Shown here: positions 6,969 to 13,546 of the stretch, piece after piece | How positions within the stretch are numbered: position 1 is the first letter of the stretch | How the letters are laid out: every line of letters begins with the position of its first letter | Assembly (NCBI GenBank): GCA_017523285.1 | Contig: JAFWWU010000113.1 | Span: forward strand, 1-33,176 | Source: Ruminococcus sp. | GTDB lineage: Bacteria > Bacillota > Clostridia > Oscillospirales > Ruminococcaceae | Direction of reading: 5' to 3' | DNA: 33,176 nt | Made by a program: the position numbers and the translations under genes | Notes under the pieces: model-generated | Seen by the model: only the letters and a program-made list of their open reading frames with translations | What the model was told of the DNA's origin: nothing | The model's database searches: none

Positions 6969-7796
6969 ATGAATATATTTACTTGTCCCGTATGCAGTGA
7001 AATGCTGTATAAAGAGGGGAAAAGCTATATTTGTCCGAAAAGACATACGTTTGATATAGCAAAAAGCGGATATGTAAATCTGCTGATTTCAAAGCAGGTG
7101 GGAAAGACTGTTCATGGCGATAATAAGCTTATGGTGAAGGCAAGACGTGATTTTCTTGAAAAGGGATATTACGGAAAGCTTCTTGCGGCACTTTCTGAAA
7201 CTGTAGCTGAATATGCTGAAAACGGAAGTATAATTCTTGATTCGGGATGCGGAGAGGGCTATTATACAAAGGGTGTATATTCTCACCTCAAAGAAAACAG
7301 CATTGAAGCGGATTTCTACGGAGTTGATATTTCAAAAACTGCTCTTGAATATGCATCAAAGCTTTTTAAAGAAGCACATTTTGCGGTGGGAAGTGTTTTT
7401 CATCTGCCGATAGCCGATAAATGCTGTGATATTGTTATGACTTTATTTGCTCCGTTTTGCAGAGAGGAATTTCTCAGAGTTTTAAAAGAAAGCGGAATAT
7501 TTATAATGGTTATCCCCTCGGAAAAGCATTTGTGGGGACTTAAAAAGGCTGTGTATGATACTCCGTATCTTAACGAAGTCAAGGACTATGCAATTGACGG
7601 ATTTGAGCTTATAAAAAGCAGAAAAATAGCGTATGAAATAAATATTGATAACAATGAGGATATACAGAATTTGTTTTCAATGACTCCGTATTATTATCGT
7701 ACAGGTAAAATACAGCAGGAGCGTCTTGCGGCTCTCAATGAGCTTGAAACTGAAATCGAGTTTGAAATTCTTGTATATTCAGCAAAAGAAAATTAA
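6969..7796 (+). CDS. 23S rRNA (guanine-N1)-methyltransferase, RlmA family
   Basis: The N-terminal zinc finger reads CPVCSEMLYKEGKSYICPKR followed by HTFDIAKSGYVNLL, the signature of RlmA/TlrB enzymes. A Rossmann SAM-binding motif ILDSGCGEGYYT occurs at about residues 90-101. The family methylates N1 of G745 (RlmAI) or G748 (RlmAII/TlrB, linked to tylosin resistance in its producer) in 23S rRNA. Which base is modified here cannot be decided by eye. It starts 12 bp after the upstream gene and is 275 aa, normal for the family. Confidence 0.88.
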   Translation: MNIFTCPVCSEMLYKEGKSYICPKRHTFDIAKSGYVNLLISKQVGKTVHGDNKLMVKARRDFLEKGYYGKLLAALSETVAEYAENGSIILDSGCGEGYYTKGVYSHLKENSIEADFYGVDISKTALEYASKLFKEAHFAVGSVFHLPIADKCCDIVMTLFAPFCREEFLRVLKESGIFIMVIPSEKHLWGLKKAVYDTPYLNEVKDYAIDGFELIKSRKIAYEINIDNNEDIQNLFSMTPYYYRTGKIQQERLAALNELETEIEFEILVYSAKEN

Positions 7797-7813
7797 CACA
7801 GAGGATTGATAAA

Positions 7814-9568
7814 ATGGCTTTAGACGGTGCATTTCTTTATGCGATAAAAAGTGAAACAGAAAGTCTTATCGGCGGAAGAGTAGAAAAGGTACATCAGCCT
7901 TCAAGGGAAGAAATAATTATATCGCTCCGTACAAGACATGGAAGTCATAAGATAATGATTTCCGCAAATGCAGGAAGTGCGAGAGTACACATTACAAAGC
8001 TTACGGTTGATAACCCGAATACACCGCCTATGTTCTGTATGCTTCTTAGAAAGCATCTCGGAAGCGGAAAACTTATAGCTGTACGTCAGGACGGTTTAGA
8101 GCGTATACTGTTCCTTGATTTTGAATGTGTGAATGAGCTTGGCGATGTTGTTACTGTAACTCTTGCCTGTGAAATAATGGGGCGTTGTTCTAACCTTATT
8201 ATTATTAATCAGGAGGGCAATGTAATTGATAGTATCAAGCGTGTTGACGAGGAAATGTCAAGAGAGCGTATGGTACTTCCGGGAATGAAATATTCACTTC
8301 CGCCAAGAAGCGAAAGACTGAATTTTCTCAGTGCAGAGCGTGAAGAAATCGTAAATGCTCTGAAAAATACAAACAGCGGAGAGCTTTCAAAGGTGCTTAT
8401 CAGAGTATTTGAGGGCATATCTCCGATTCTTGCAAGGGAATGGAGTTTTTATGCAGGTAAAGGGGAGTATATTACTTCTGAGGAAATCACAGATGAGCAG
8501 ATTGACAGGCTTATATTTATAATCAATCAGACGAAAAATGCTCTTATTGAAAACAAATGCACATTTACCGCTGTTATGGATAAGGAAGATATATTAAAGG
8601 ACTTTTCGTTTATCCGTACAGAGCAGTTTGGAAATCTTATGATTACAAAAGAGCTTCCCTCTGCTTCAGAGCTTCTTGATTATTTCTATGCAGAGCGTGA
8701 CAGATCGGCACGAATTAAACAGAGAGCAAACGACCTTTTCAGGCTTCTTGTAAATCTTACGGAGAGAACTTCAAAGCGAATTGCAGTTCAGCGTGATGAG
8801 CTTATCGAATGTAAGAATAAGGATGCATTGAAGCTTTACGGCGACCTTGTTTCAGCGAATATGTATCGCATACAAAAGGGCGATGAAGTATTGATTGCAG
8901 AAAATTTCTATGATGAAAATCTGCCGCAGGTTGAGATTAAGCTTGATATAATGAAAACTCCCTCGCAGAATGCGCAGTATTACTATAACGAATACAAGAA
9001 ATCAATAACTGCCGAGCAGAAGCTTGCAGAGCAGATTGAAAAGGGCGAGGAAGAGCTTGCATATCTTGACAGCGTATTTGACGCATTGACAAGAGCATCG
9101 ACAAACAGCGATATCAGCCAGCTAAGACTTGAGCTTTCTGAACAGGGATATATAAAGCACAGCACACAGAAAGGCAAGCCGCCAAAGGCTTTGCCGCCTG
9201 TTGAGTATAAATCAAGCGACGGATACTGTATACTTGTCGGAAGAAACAACAAGCAGAATGACCAGCTTTCGCTCAAATTCGCAGAAAAGAGCGACATATG
9301 GCTTCACACGCAGGGAATAACAGGTTCGCATGTTATTATATGCACAGACGGAGCAACTCCGCCTGATAAAACAATAGAAGAAGCGGCAATAATTGCGGCA
9401 GTAAACAGCAAGGGCAAAAGCTCTAATCTTGTTCCTGTTGATTATTGTCTTGCAAGATATGTGAAAAAGCCGTCAGGTGCTAAACCGGGAAAGGTTATTT
9501 TTACAAATTACCAGACAGCTTTTGTAAAGCCTGACAGCGAGCTTGCAGAAAAACTGCTTGTAAAATAG
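7814..9568 (+). CDS. rqcH: RqcH, ribosome quality-control NFACT protein
   Basis: RqcH (bacterial Rqc2/NEMF homologue, once called fibronectin-binding protein) binds stalled 50S-peptidyl-tRNA complexes and adds C-terminal alanine tails that mark nascent chains for degradation. The 584-aa protein begins MALDGAFLYAIKSE, typical of the NFACT-N domain. It has a long coiled-coil middle (about 290-430) and ends with the NFACT-R domain, where DIWLHTQGITGSHVII (about 493-508) is the conserved core. Domain order and length match B. subtilis RqcH. It lies in an operon with other RNA-modification genes, 17 bp after rlmA. Confidence 0.94.
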   Translation: MALDGAFLYAIKSETESLIGGRVEKVHQPSREEIIISLRTRHGSHKIMISANAGSARVHITKLTVDNPNTPPMFCMLLRKHLGSGKLIAVRQDGLERILFLDFECVNELGDVVTVTLACEIMGRCSNLIIINQEGNVIDSIKRVDEEMSRERMVLPGMKYSLPPRSERLNFLSAEREEIVNALKNTNSGELSKVLIRVFEGISPILAREWSFYAGKGEYITSEEITDEQIDRLIFIINQTKNALIENKCTFTAVMDKEDILKDFSFIRTEQFGNLMITKELPSASELLDYFYAERDRSARIKQRANDLFRLLVNLTERTSKRIAVQRDELIECKNKDALKLYGDLVSANMYRIQKGDEVLIAENFYDENLPQVEIKLDIMKTPSQNAQYYYNEYKKSITAEQKLAEQIEKGEEELAYLDSVFDALTRASTNSDISQLRLELSEQGYIKHSTQKGKPPKALPPVEYKSSDGYCILVGRNNKQNDQLSLKFAEKSDIWLHTQGITGSHVIICTDGATPPDKTIEEAAIIAAVNSKGKSSNLVPVDYCLARYVKKPSGAKPGKVIFTNYQTAFVKPDSELAEKLLVK

Positions 9569-9580
9569 GAGGAGATTGCT

Positions 9581-10105
9581 ATGAAGCTTGGCAGAGATTT
9601 TTTCAGCCGTGATTGCCTTGAAGTTGCTCCCGAGCTTGTGGGAAAGATTATAGCCCGCAAGCTGAGTGACGGGACTGTTATCCGTGTGCGTATAACCGAA
9701 ACCGAGGCTTACAGAGGCGAGGAAGATAAAGCTTGCCATGCTTCAAAGGGCAGAACTCCGAGAACAGAGCTTCTTTATGGTGAAAGCGGAGTGATTTACG
9801 TTTATTTATGCTATGGAATGCACTGGCTTATGAACGTGATTACAGGCGAAAAGGATATTCCACAGGGAGTTCTTATAAGGGCAGGAGAGGGATATAACGG
9901 TCCTGCAAAGCTTACTAAAAGGCTGATGATAAATAAGGAACAGAACGGCACTTATATATACGATAACGACAGCGTATGGATTGAAGATGACGGCTATAAG
10001 CCTTATATAGAAACAGCAAAAAGAGTCGGAATAGACTATGCGGGTGAATACTGGCGTGATATTGAATGGCGTTTCATAGACGGAAGTAAGGAAGTGAAAA
10101 AATGA
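9581..10105 (+). CDS. 3-methyladenine DNA glycosylase (AAG/MPG family)
   Basis: This base-excision repair enzyme removes alkylated purines. Motifs seen are the N-terminal LGRDFFSRDCLEVAPELVGK, the catalytic glutamate segment RITETEAYRGEEDKACHA (about residues 42-59), the YLCYGMHWLMNVIT block and GPAKLTKR. At 174 aa it is slightly shorter than many homologues (about 190-200) but has all the core blocks. AGGAGG lies just upstream, 12 bp from rqcH, and its 3' end overlaps the next gene by 4 bp. Confidence 0.93.
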   Translation: MKLGRDFFSRDCLEVAPELVGKIIARKLSDGTVIRVRITETEAYRGEEDKACHASKGRTPRTELLYGESGVIYVYLCYGMHWLMNVITGEKDIPQGVLIRAGEGYNGPAKLTKRLMINKEQNGTYIYDNDSVWIEDDGYKPYIETAKRVGIDYAGEYWRDIEWRFIDGSKEVKK

Positions 10106-10884
10106 AAATTCTGGGTATAGGTTATCATACTATTCATAAAGACGGATACAGCGTGCGAAGAGAAAACGGCTCGGAGGGTTATATGCTTATGCTCTCATAT
10201 GCTCCGTGTGTATTTGAGTTTTCGGGCGTAGAAACAAGCGCACAGGAAAACTCGGTGATAATTTATGAAAAAGGGATACCGCAGATTTTTCATTCCGATG
10301 AGCCATATTTTGTGTGCGATTGGGTGCATTTTGATGCTGAGGGCGATGATGATTTTCTGAAATCGCTTAATATTCCGTTCAATCTGGTTTTAAGCAATGC
10401 TGACACGGAATTTATAAGCGATATTGTAAAGAATATGTACAGTGAATTTTATTCAAGCCGTACAAACAGAACGAAAATGCTTGACGCTATGCTGAAAACC
10501 ATGCTTATGAAAACAGCTGAATGCACAGAGATTATGACAGAACAGAAATCGAATACCGACCCTCATTATGCCGAGCTTATGGAGCTCAGGGATAAGATTT
10601 ACAGCAATCCTCAGATTAAGTGGACTGTTGAGCTTATGGCGGGCGAGGTTAATATGTCACGTTCGTATTTCCAGCATATTTACAGTGAAATTTTCGGAGT
10701 ATCGTGTATATCTGACGTTATAAACTGCAAGATTGAAAAGGCGAAGGAGATACTCAGCTCAAGTCAGGCGACTATTTCGCAGGTAGCCGCAATGTGCGGA
10801 TATGACAACGAGGAGCATTTTATGCGTCAGTTCAAAAAAAATGTAGGCGTTACGCCTACTGTTTACAGGAAGAATAGTATGTGA
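10102..10884 (+). CDS. AraC-family transcriptional regulator
   Basis: The C-terminal 100 residues carry two helix-turn-helix motifs: MAGEVNMSRSYFQHIYSEIF, then ATISQVAAMCGYDNEEHFMR followed by QFKKNVGVTPTVYR. This is the classic AraC/XylS DNA-binding unit. The N-terminal 150 residues resemble a cupin-like sensor domain, but no ligand pocket is recognisable. It is translationally coupled to the glycosylase gene (ATGA overlap), which hints at shared expression. Its target genes are not evident. Confidence 0.9.
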   Translation: MKILGIGYHTIHKDGYSVRRENGSEGYMLMLSYAPCVFEFSGVETSAQENSVIIYEKGIPQIFHSDEPYFVCDWVHFDAEGDDDFLKSLNIPFNLVLSNADTEFISDIVKNMYSEFYSSRTNRTKMLDAMLKTMLMKTAECTEIMTEQKSNTDPHYAELMELRDKIYSNPQIKWTVELMAGEVNMSRSYFQHIYSEIFGVSCISDVINCKIEKAKEILSSSQATISQVAAMCGYDNEEHFMRQFKKNVGVTPTVYRKNSM

Positions 10885-10894
10885 TAATATATCT

Positions 10895-10925
10895 GACTTC
10901 GTTGAATAAACGAAGTCGTTTTTTT
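10895..10925 (+). terminator. Rho-independent terminator ending the trmK-to-araC operon
   Basis: A 9-bp stem GACTTCGTT/AACGAAGTC (10895-10903 / 10909-10917) is followed by a run of seven T. Confidence 0.93.
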
Positions 10926-10999
10926 GTTCTTGAATAAAGTTTTGGTTTTAATATATAAAGCAAAGAATTATAAATTTAAAGTAAAACTTTAAAAATGTA

Positions 11000-11047
11000 T
11001 TGACAAGCGCAGAAATCTGTGCTATACTGATGTTGTAATTAATTACA
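11000..11047 (+). promoter_or_regulatory. Promoter and palindromic operator of the DUF2975-YozG operon
   Basis: TTGACA (11000-11005), a 17-bp spacer and TATACT (11023-11028) form a strong promoter. A perfect 14-bp palindrome TGTAATTAATTACA occupies 11034-11047, exactly over the predicted start of transcription. That is a natural place for autorepression by the HTH protein encoded as the second gene. The promoter is well supported; operator function is inference. Confidence 0.7.
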
Positions 11048-11085
11048 GATATTTTTACAAGTATATACAACAGGAGGTATTTACT

Positions 11086-11706
11086 ATGAAAACATCGTTG
11101 AAAAAACTGGAACGCTCGGTAAAAACAGACCGTACTTGTGTGCTGATTATAGCTGTGATTGTTATAATTGGCGTTATAGGGACAATTTCAAATGTTGTAT
11201 CACTTCTTTCAAAAGAGCCGTCTGAATTTTCGGTAAGGGTGGAGAAATCTGAAACCTTTGGAATAGAAACAACATATCTTGATGTGAATGGAGAGGAATA
11301 CAGCGAGATTTTTACGGACTATTATAAGCTGCTTGATGATAATGGAAAAACTAATTATCAGGCAATTGCTGTAATCGAAGAAATCGGAACAATTGTGCAA
11401 TATGTTTTGATGGCTGTTATTACAATACTTGTTTATATGCTTTTCAAGGATTGCAAGAATCTGCGTACACCATTTACAAAAAAATCCGTAACTTTGCTGC
11501 GCTGGATTGCAGTATTGATTATGGCGGCAGTATTATTGCATGAGTTTGTTTGTCTTATCATTACTATGGTTGTTTTTTCTTATGCTTCTTTTGAGATTCC
11601 TGCATCTTCAGTTTTCGTTATACTTTTAGGGGCTGTATTCGGTATGATTGCTGAAATATTTAAATATGGCACAGAACTTCAGGAAGATTCAGATTCTATT
11701 GCATAA
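11086..11706 (+). CDS. DUF2975-like four-helix membrane protein
   Basis: The 206-aa protein has four clear hydrophobic segments: about 20-42 (VLIIAVIVIIGVIGTISNVV), 101-121, 142-166 and 174-195. An extracellular-type loop of about 55 residues lies between the first two. Pairing with a small XRE regulator immediately downstream is the hallmark of the DUF2975/YozG arrangement in Firmicutes. No transport or enzyme motif is visible. AGGAGG fixes the start. The two-gene unit may be a membrane sensor with a regulator, but this is a guess. Confidence 0.75.
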   Translation: MKTSLKKLERSVKTDRTCVLIIAVIVIIGVIGTISNVVSLLSKEPSEFSVRVEKSETFGIETTYLDVNGEEYSEIFTDYYKLLDDNGKTNYQAIAVIEEIGTIVQYVLMAVITILVYMLFKDCKNLRTPFTKKSVTLLRWIAVLIMAAVLLHEFVCLIITMVVFSYASFEIPASSVFVILLGAVFGMIAEIFKYGTELQEDSDSIA

Positions 11707-11718
11707 GGAGCGGATGAT

Positions 11719-11934
11719 ATGTCGATTATTATACGTCTTGACAGAATGATGGCGGATAGAAAAATATCTGTGAATGAACTTGCACAAAAACTGGAAATGT
11801 CTAATGTAAATGTATCAAATCTTAAAACAGGAAAAATGAAGGGCATTCGTTTTGAAACTCTCAATGCTATTTGCGATGTGCTGGATTGTCAGCCGGGTGA
11901 CTTATTTGAATTTGTAAAGGATGATGAGAATTGA
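11719..11934 (+). CDS. YozG-like Cro/C1 helix-turn-helix regulator
   Basis: The 71-aa protein is a single XRE-type HTH domain: LDRMMADRKISVNELAQKLE, then MSNVNVSNLKTGKMKGIRFE and TLNAICDVLDCQPGDLFEF. The CxPGDLxE ending is typical of YozG-like regulators. It starts 12 bp after the DUF2975 gene with AAGGAG. It probably represses its own operon through the palindrome at 11034-11047. Confidence 0.9.
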   Translation: MSIIIRLDRMMADRKISVNELAQKLEMSNVNVSNLKTGKMKGIRFETLNAICDVLDCQPGDLFEFVKDDEN

Positions 11935-12191
11935 AAAAGGTGAGCAGATGCTCACAACTCGGATGTCAGAAGTATCTTTGCTTTACTTCTCGAAGAATTA
12001 AAAATACTAAAGAAAAAGGAGCATTTAAATATTGAAATGCTCCCCTTATTTTTTGACACCCACTTTGACACCCATATTACATGATTATTTATAATAATTC
12101 TTAAAAAAACTCAAAATGATAAAATGAGATTATTAAAATAAAAAGCCTCGCAAATGACTGTATAAAACCATTTGCGAGGGCTGAATTCTGT
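11935..12191. other. Gene-free stretch with hairpins and integrase-like direct repeats
   Basis: No credible gene was seen. The stretch holds a short hairpin GTGAGC-AGAT-GCTCAC at 11940-11955 and a rightward terminator at 12018-12054 (GGAGCATTT/AAATGCTCC then TTATTTTTT). Two direct copies of TTTGACACCCA lie at 12052-12062 and 12064-12074. A leftward terminator is described separately. Short tandem repeats of this kind resemble arm-type binding sites of tyrosine integrases, which would fit the adjacent tRNA attachment site. That reading is inference. Confidence 0.5.
12145..12181 (-). terminator. Leftward terminator, probably the original tRNA-Thr terminator
   Basis: CCTCGCAAATG (12146-12156) pairs perfectly with CATTTGCGAGG (12169-12179). 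On the minus strand the stem is followed by TTTTTATTTTAA. It lies immediately beyond the partial tRNA copy, as expected for the tRNA's native terminator before the islet inserted. Confidence 0.75.
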
Positions 12192-12233
12192 AGCTGATGA
12201 TCGGACTTGAACCGACGACCTACGCCTTACCAA
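12192..12233 (-). repeat. Attachment-site copy: 42-bp duplicate of the tRNA-Thr 3' half
   Basis: These 42 bp are identical to 13351-13392 and comprise the tRNA-Thr 3' half from the anticodon loop to the end, in the same orientation. The tRNA is cut at the anticodon loop, a standard crossover site for tyrosine integrases. Next to this copy the bases where CCA would sit read ACA, while the intact tRNA has encoded CCA. The 5' half of the tRNA is absent here. Confidence 0.88.
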
Positions 12234-12329
12234 AGAGAATTTTTACTTTTTGTGGCTTTTTGTAGTTTTTGATTTTTAGCTATATTGCGTGATATTCTTG
12301 CTGTAGCCGTTGTTGTTTTATTGTAGTTT

Positions 12330-12347
12330 TTAGTGCCCTTAGTGCCC
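12330..12347. repeat. Tandem 9-bp repeat inside the islet
   Basis: TTAGTGCCC occurs twice in tandem. Together with TTTGACACCCA at 12052-12074 it resembles the paired arm sites near integrase attachment sites. Evidence is pattern only. Confidence 0.4.
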
Positions 12348-12357
12348 TCAAAATATA

Positions 12358-12380
12358 GGAGCAGGTTTTGTGCCTGCTCC
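12358..12380 (-). terminator. Hairpin downstream of hicB
   Basis: GGAGCAGG/CCTGCTCC with a 7-nt loop lies 13 bp after the hicB stop codon. The T tract on the minus strand is weak (TATATTTTG). Confidence 0.55.
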
Positions 12381-12392
12381 GTTCTGCTATAT

Positions 12393-12806
12393 TCAATTAA
12401 GATTGAGCTGCTCTTTAAGAGCCGATTGAAGAACCTGAGAAAAATTCACGTTGTTTGCAACAGCAATTTCATTAAGCCATGAAGGAATAGTAAGAGTTTT
12501 TTTGACTGACTTTTCAAAATGCTTCTTAGCATATTCAGCAACATCCACAGCTACCATATTTACAAAAGCACTTTCATACTCGTCATATTCCTCGTTAATG
12601 TCAATGGTGTTTATATCAGACGGAGCAGGTATATTCTCGCCCTCCTGTTTAGCTGTATACAGATAACCTGCAAGACAGTCAACGGCCATTTCAATAGCGT
12701 TTTCAAGAGTATCTCCACACGTTGCAAGGTGGTTGAGGTCTGGGAAAATAACTGCATAACCGCCCTCTTTTTCCTTATAGAAACAAGCTGGATAAACAGA
12801 TAACAT
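12393..12806 (-). CDS. hicB: HicB-type antitoxin
   Basis: This 137-aa protein has the N-terminal HicB RNase H-like degenerate fold (YPACFYKEKEGGYAVIFPDL, then ATCGDTLENAIEMAVDCL). The C-terminal DNA-binding part (TLTIPSWLNEIAVANNVNFS, then QVLQSALKEQL) is of ribbon-helix-helix type. It neutralises HicA and represses the operon. AAGGAG precedes the ATG. Order hicA-hicB and length are normal for the family. Confidence 0.92.
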   Translation of the reverse strand: MLSVYPACFYKEKEGGYAVIFPDLNHLATCGDTLENAIEMAVDCLAGYLYTAKQEGENIPAPSDINTIDINEEYDEYESAFVNMVAVDVAEYAKKHFEKSVKKTLTIPSWLNEIAVANNVNFSQVLQSALKEQLNLN

Positions 12807-12845
12807 ATAATCAACTCCTTTTATATTATATGCAGGAGCAGGGCA

Positions 12846-13028
12846 TTATTTCAGCCCTGCCTGCTTCAGGATTGAATTTGCTGTACCTTTAGGGATATCT
12901 CCCTTATGATTAGGTACAGTTACTTTTCCACTTTTGGTCGGGTGTATGTACTGAAAGTGTGATCCGACAGTACTCTTTAAAAGCCAACCATCAGCTTTAA
13001 GTAACTTCTCCATTTCCTTAAAAGTCAT
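12846..13028 (-). CDS. hicA: HicA-type mRNA interferase toxin
   Basis: HicA cleaves mRNA independently of the ribosome. The 60-aa protein begins MTFKEMEKLLKADGWLLKST and continues GSHFQYIHPTKSGKVTVPNH; His24 in GSH is the catalytic histidine of this dsRBD-like fold. The longer frame beginning at 13046 is rejected because AGGAGG lies between that ATG and the one at 13028, with good spacing to the latter. It appears complete and is transcribed leftward with hicB. Confidence 0.93.
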   Translation of the reverse strand: MTFKEMEKLLKADGWLLKSTVGSHFQYIHPTKSGKVTVPNHKGDIPKGTANSILKQAGLK

Positions 13029-13302
13029 GGCGTTTTCCTCCTGCATTTATATTATAGCATATAATACGTATTGTGTCAATACGTATTGAATATTTTTTAT
13101 AAAAAAGAGCAGATTTTTCATCTGCTCCATTTTTTTATCCTATCTTCTGTTTTGTATCCTCTTCCTGCTCCCTCTTAGTCTGAGTGATGAGCATTTTGCT
13201 ATGCTTGCTTTCTTTTTTTGAAAACAATTTGTCGCATATTCTTATATTATTTCGTAGTTATTAATATTGATAGTGTCCTGAACGATATTGATAAAAAAAC
13301 AA
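13029..13302. other. Islet segment upstream of hicA: hairpin and possible gene remnant
   Basis: Beyond the hicA promoter, a symmetrical hairpin GAGCAGAT/ATCTGCTC (13107-13127) is flanked by A and T runs, so it could terminate in either direction. Leftward from about 13255 to 13138 a frame of roughly 40 codons ends KREQEEDTKQKIG, hydrophilic and with no start or ribosome site. It could be the 3' remnant of a mobile-element gene, but it is not recognised. Nothing else was seen. Confidence 0.35.
13051..13087 (-). promoter_or_regulatory. hicAB promoter with double palindromic operator
   Basis: On the minus strand a perfect TTGACA (13079-13074), a 17-bp spacer and a perfect TATAAT (13056-13051) are present. 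The 10-bp palindrome AATACGTATT occurs twice, at 13063-13072 and 13078-13087, flanking the -35 box at 15-bp centre spacing. This is the expected layout for cooperative binding by the HicB DNA-binding domain. Confidence 0.85.
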
Positions 13303-13328
13303 GCACACTCCCTGAAATGAGAATGTGC
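13293..13328 (-). terminator. Leftward terminator after intact tRNA-Thr, supplied by the islet
   Basis: GCACACTCCC (13303-13312) pairs with GAGAATGTGC (13319-13328), including two G-T pairs. On the minus strand it is followed by GTTTTTTT. It lies 20 bp from the tRNA 3' end. Confidence 0.75.
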
Positions 13329-13347
13329 CTATTTTACGTTGTTTTAT

Positions 13348-13423
13348 TGGAGCTGATGATCGGACTTGAACCGACGACCTACGCCTTACCAAGGCGTTGC
13401 GCTACCGACTGTGCCACATCAGC
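13348..13423 (-). tRNA. tRNA-Thr (anticodon GGT)
   Basis: Read on the minus strand it forms a full cloverleaf: acceptor GCTGATG/CATCAGC, anticodon stem ACGCC/GGCGT with loop TTGGTAA (anticodon GGT), and a canonical TTCAAGT T loop. The discriminator is T and CCA is encoded. Its 3' half (13351-13392) is duplicated at 12192-12233, marking it as an integration target. Confidence 0.95.
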
Positions 13424-13451
13424 ATTTATATAGTTCGATAAGAACATTAAT

Positions 13452-13480
13452 ATTATACTACATAAGCATAAAAAAGTCAA
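13452..13480 (-). promoter_or_regulatory. Promoter of tRNA-Thr
   Basis: On the minus strand TTGACT, a 17-bp spacer and a perfect TATAAT (13457-13452) lie about 30 bp upstream of the tRNA. Confidence 0.8.
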
Positions 13481-13516
13481 TAGCAATTTTCAAAAAATAT
13501 CACACCAAAAAGAAAG

Positions 13517-13538
13517 GGCTGACGGATAACCGCCAGCC
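13517..13538 (-). terminator. Terminator after the alanine symporter gene
   Basis: GGCTGACGG (13517-13525) pairs with CCGCCAGCC (13530-13538) with one mismatch-type pair. The minus-strand tail is CTTTCTTTTTGG. Confidence 0.7.
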
Positions 13539-13546
13539 GATTTGTA

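Noticed and set aside
13218-13433. Rightward 71-codon reading frame over tRNA-Thr
   Set aside because: It runs antisense across the tRNA and its terminator, with no ribosome site and no coherent protein features.
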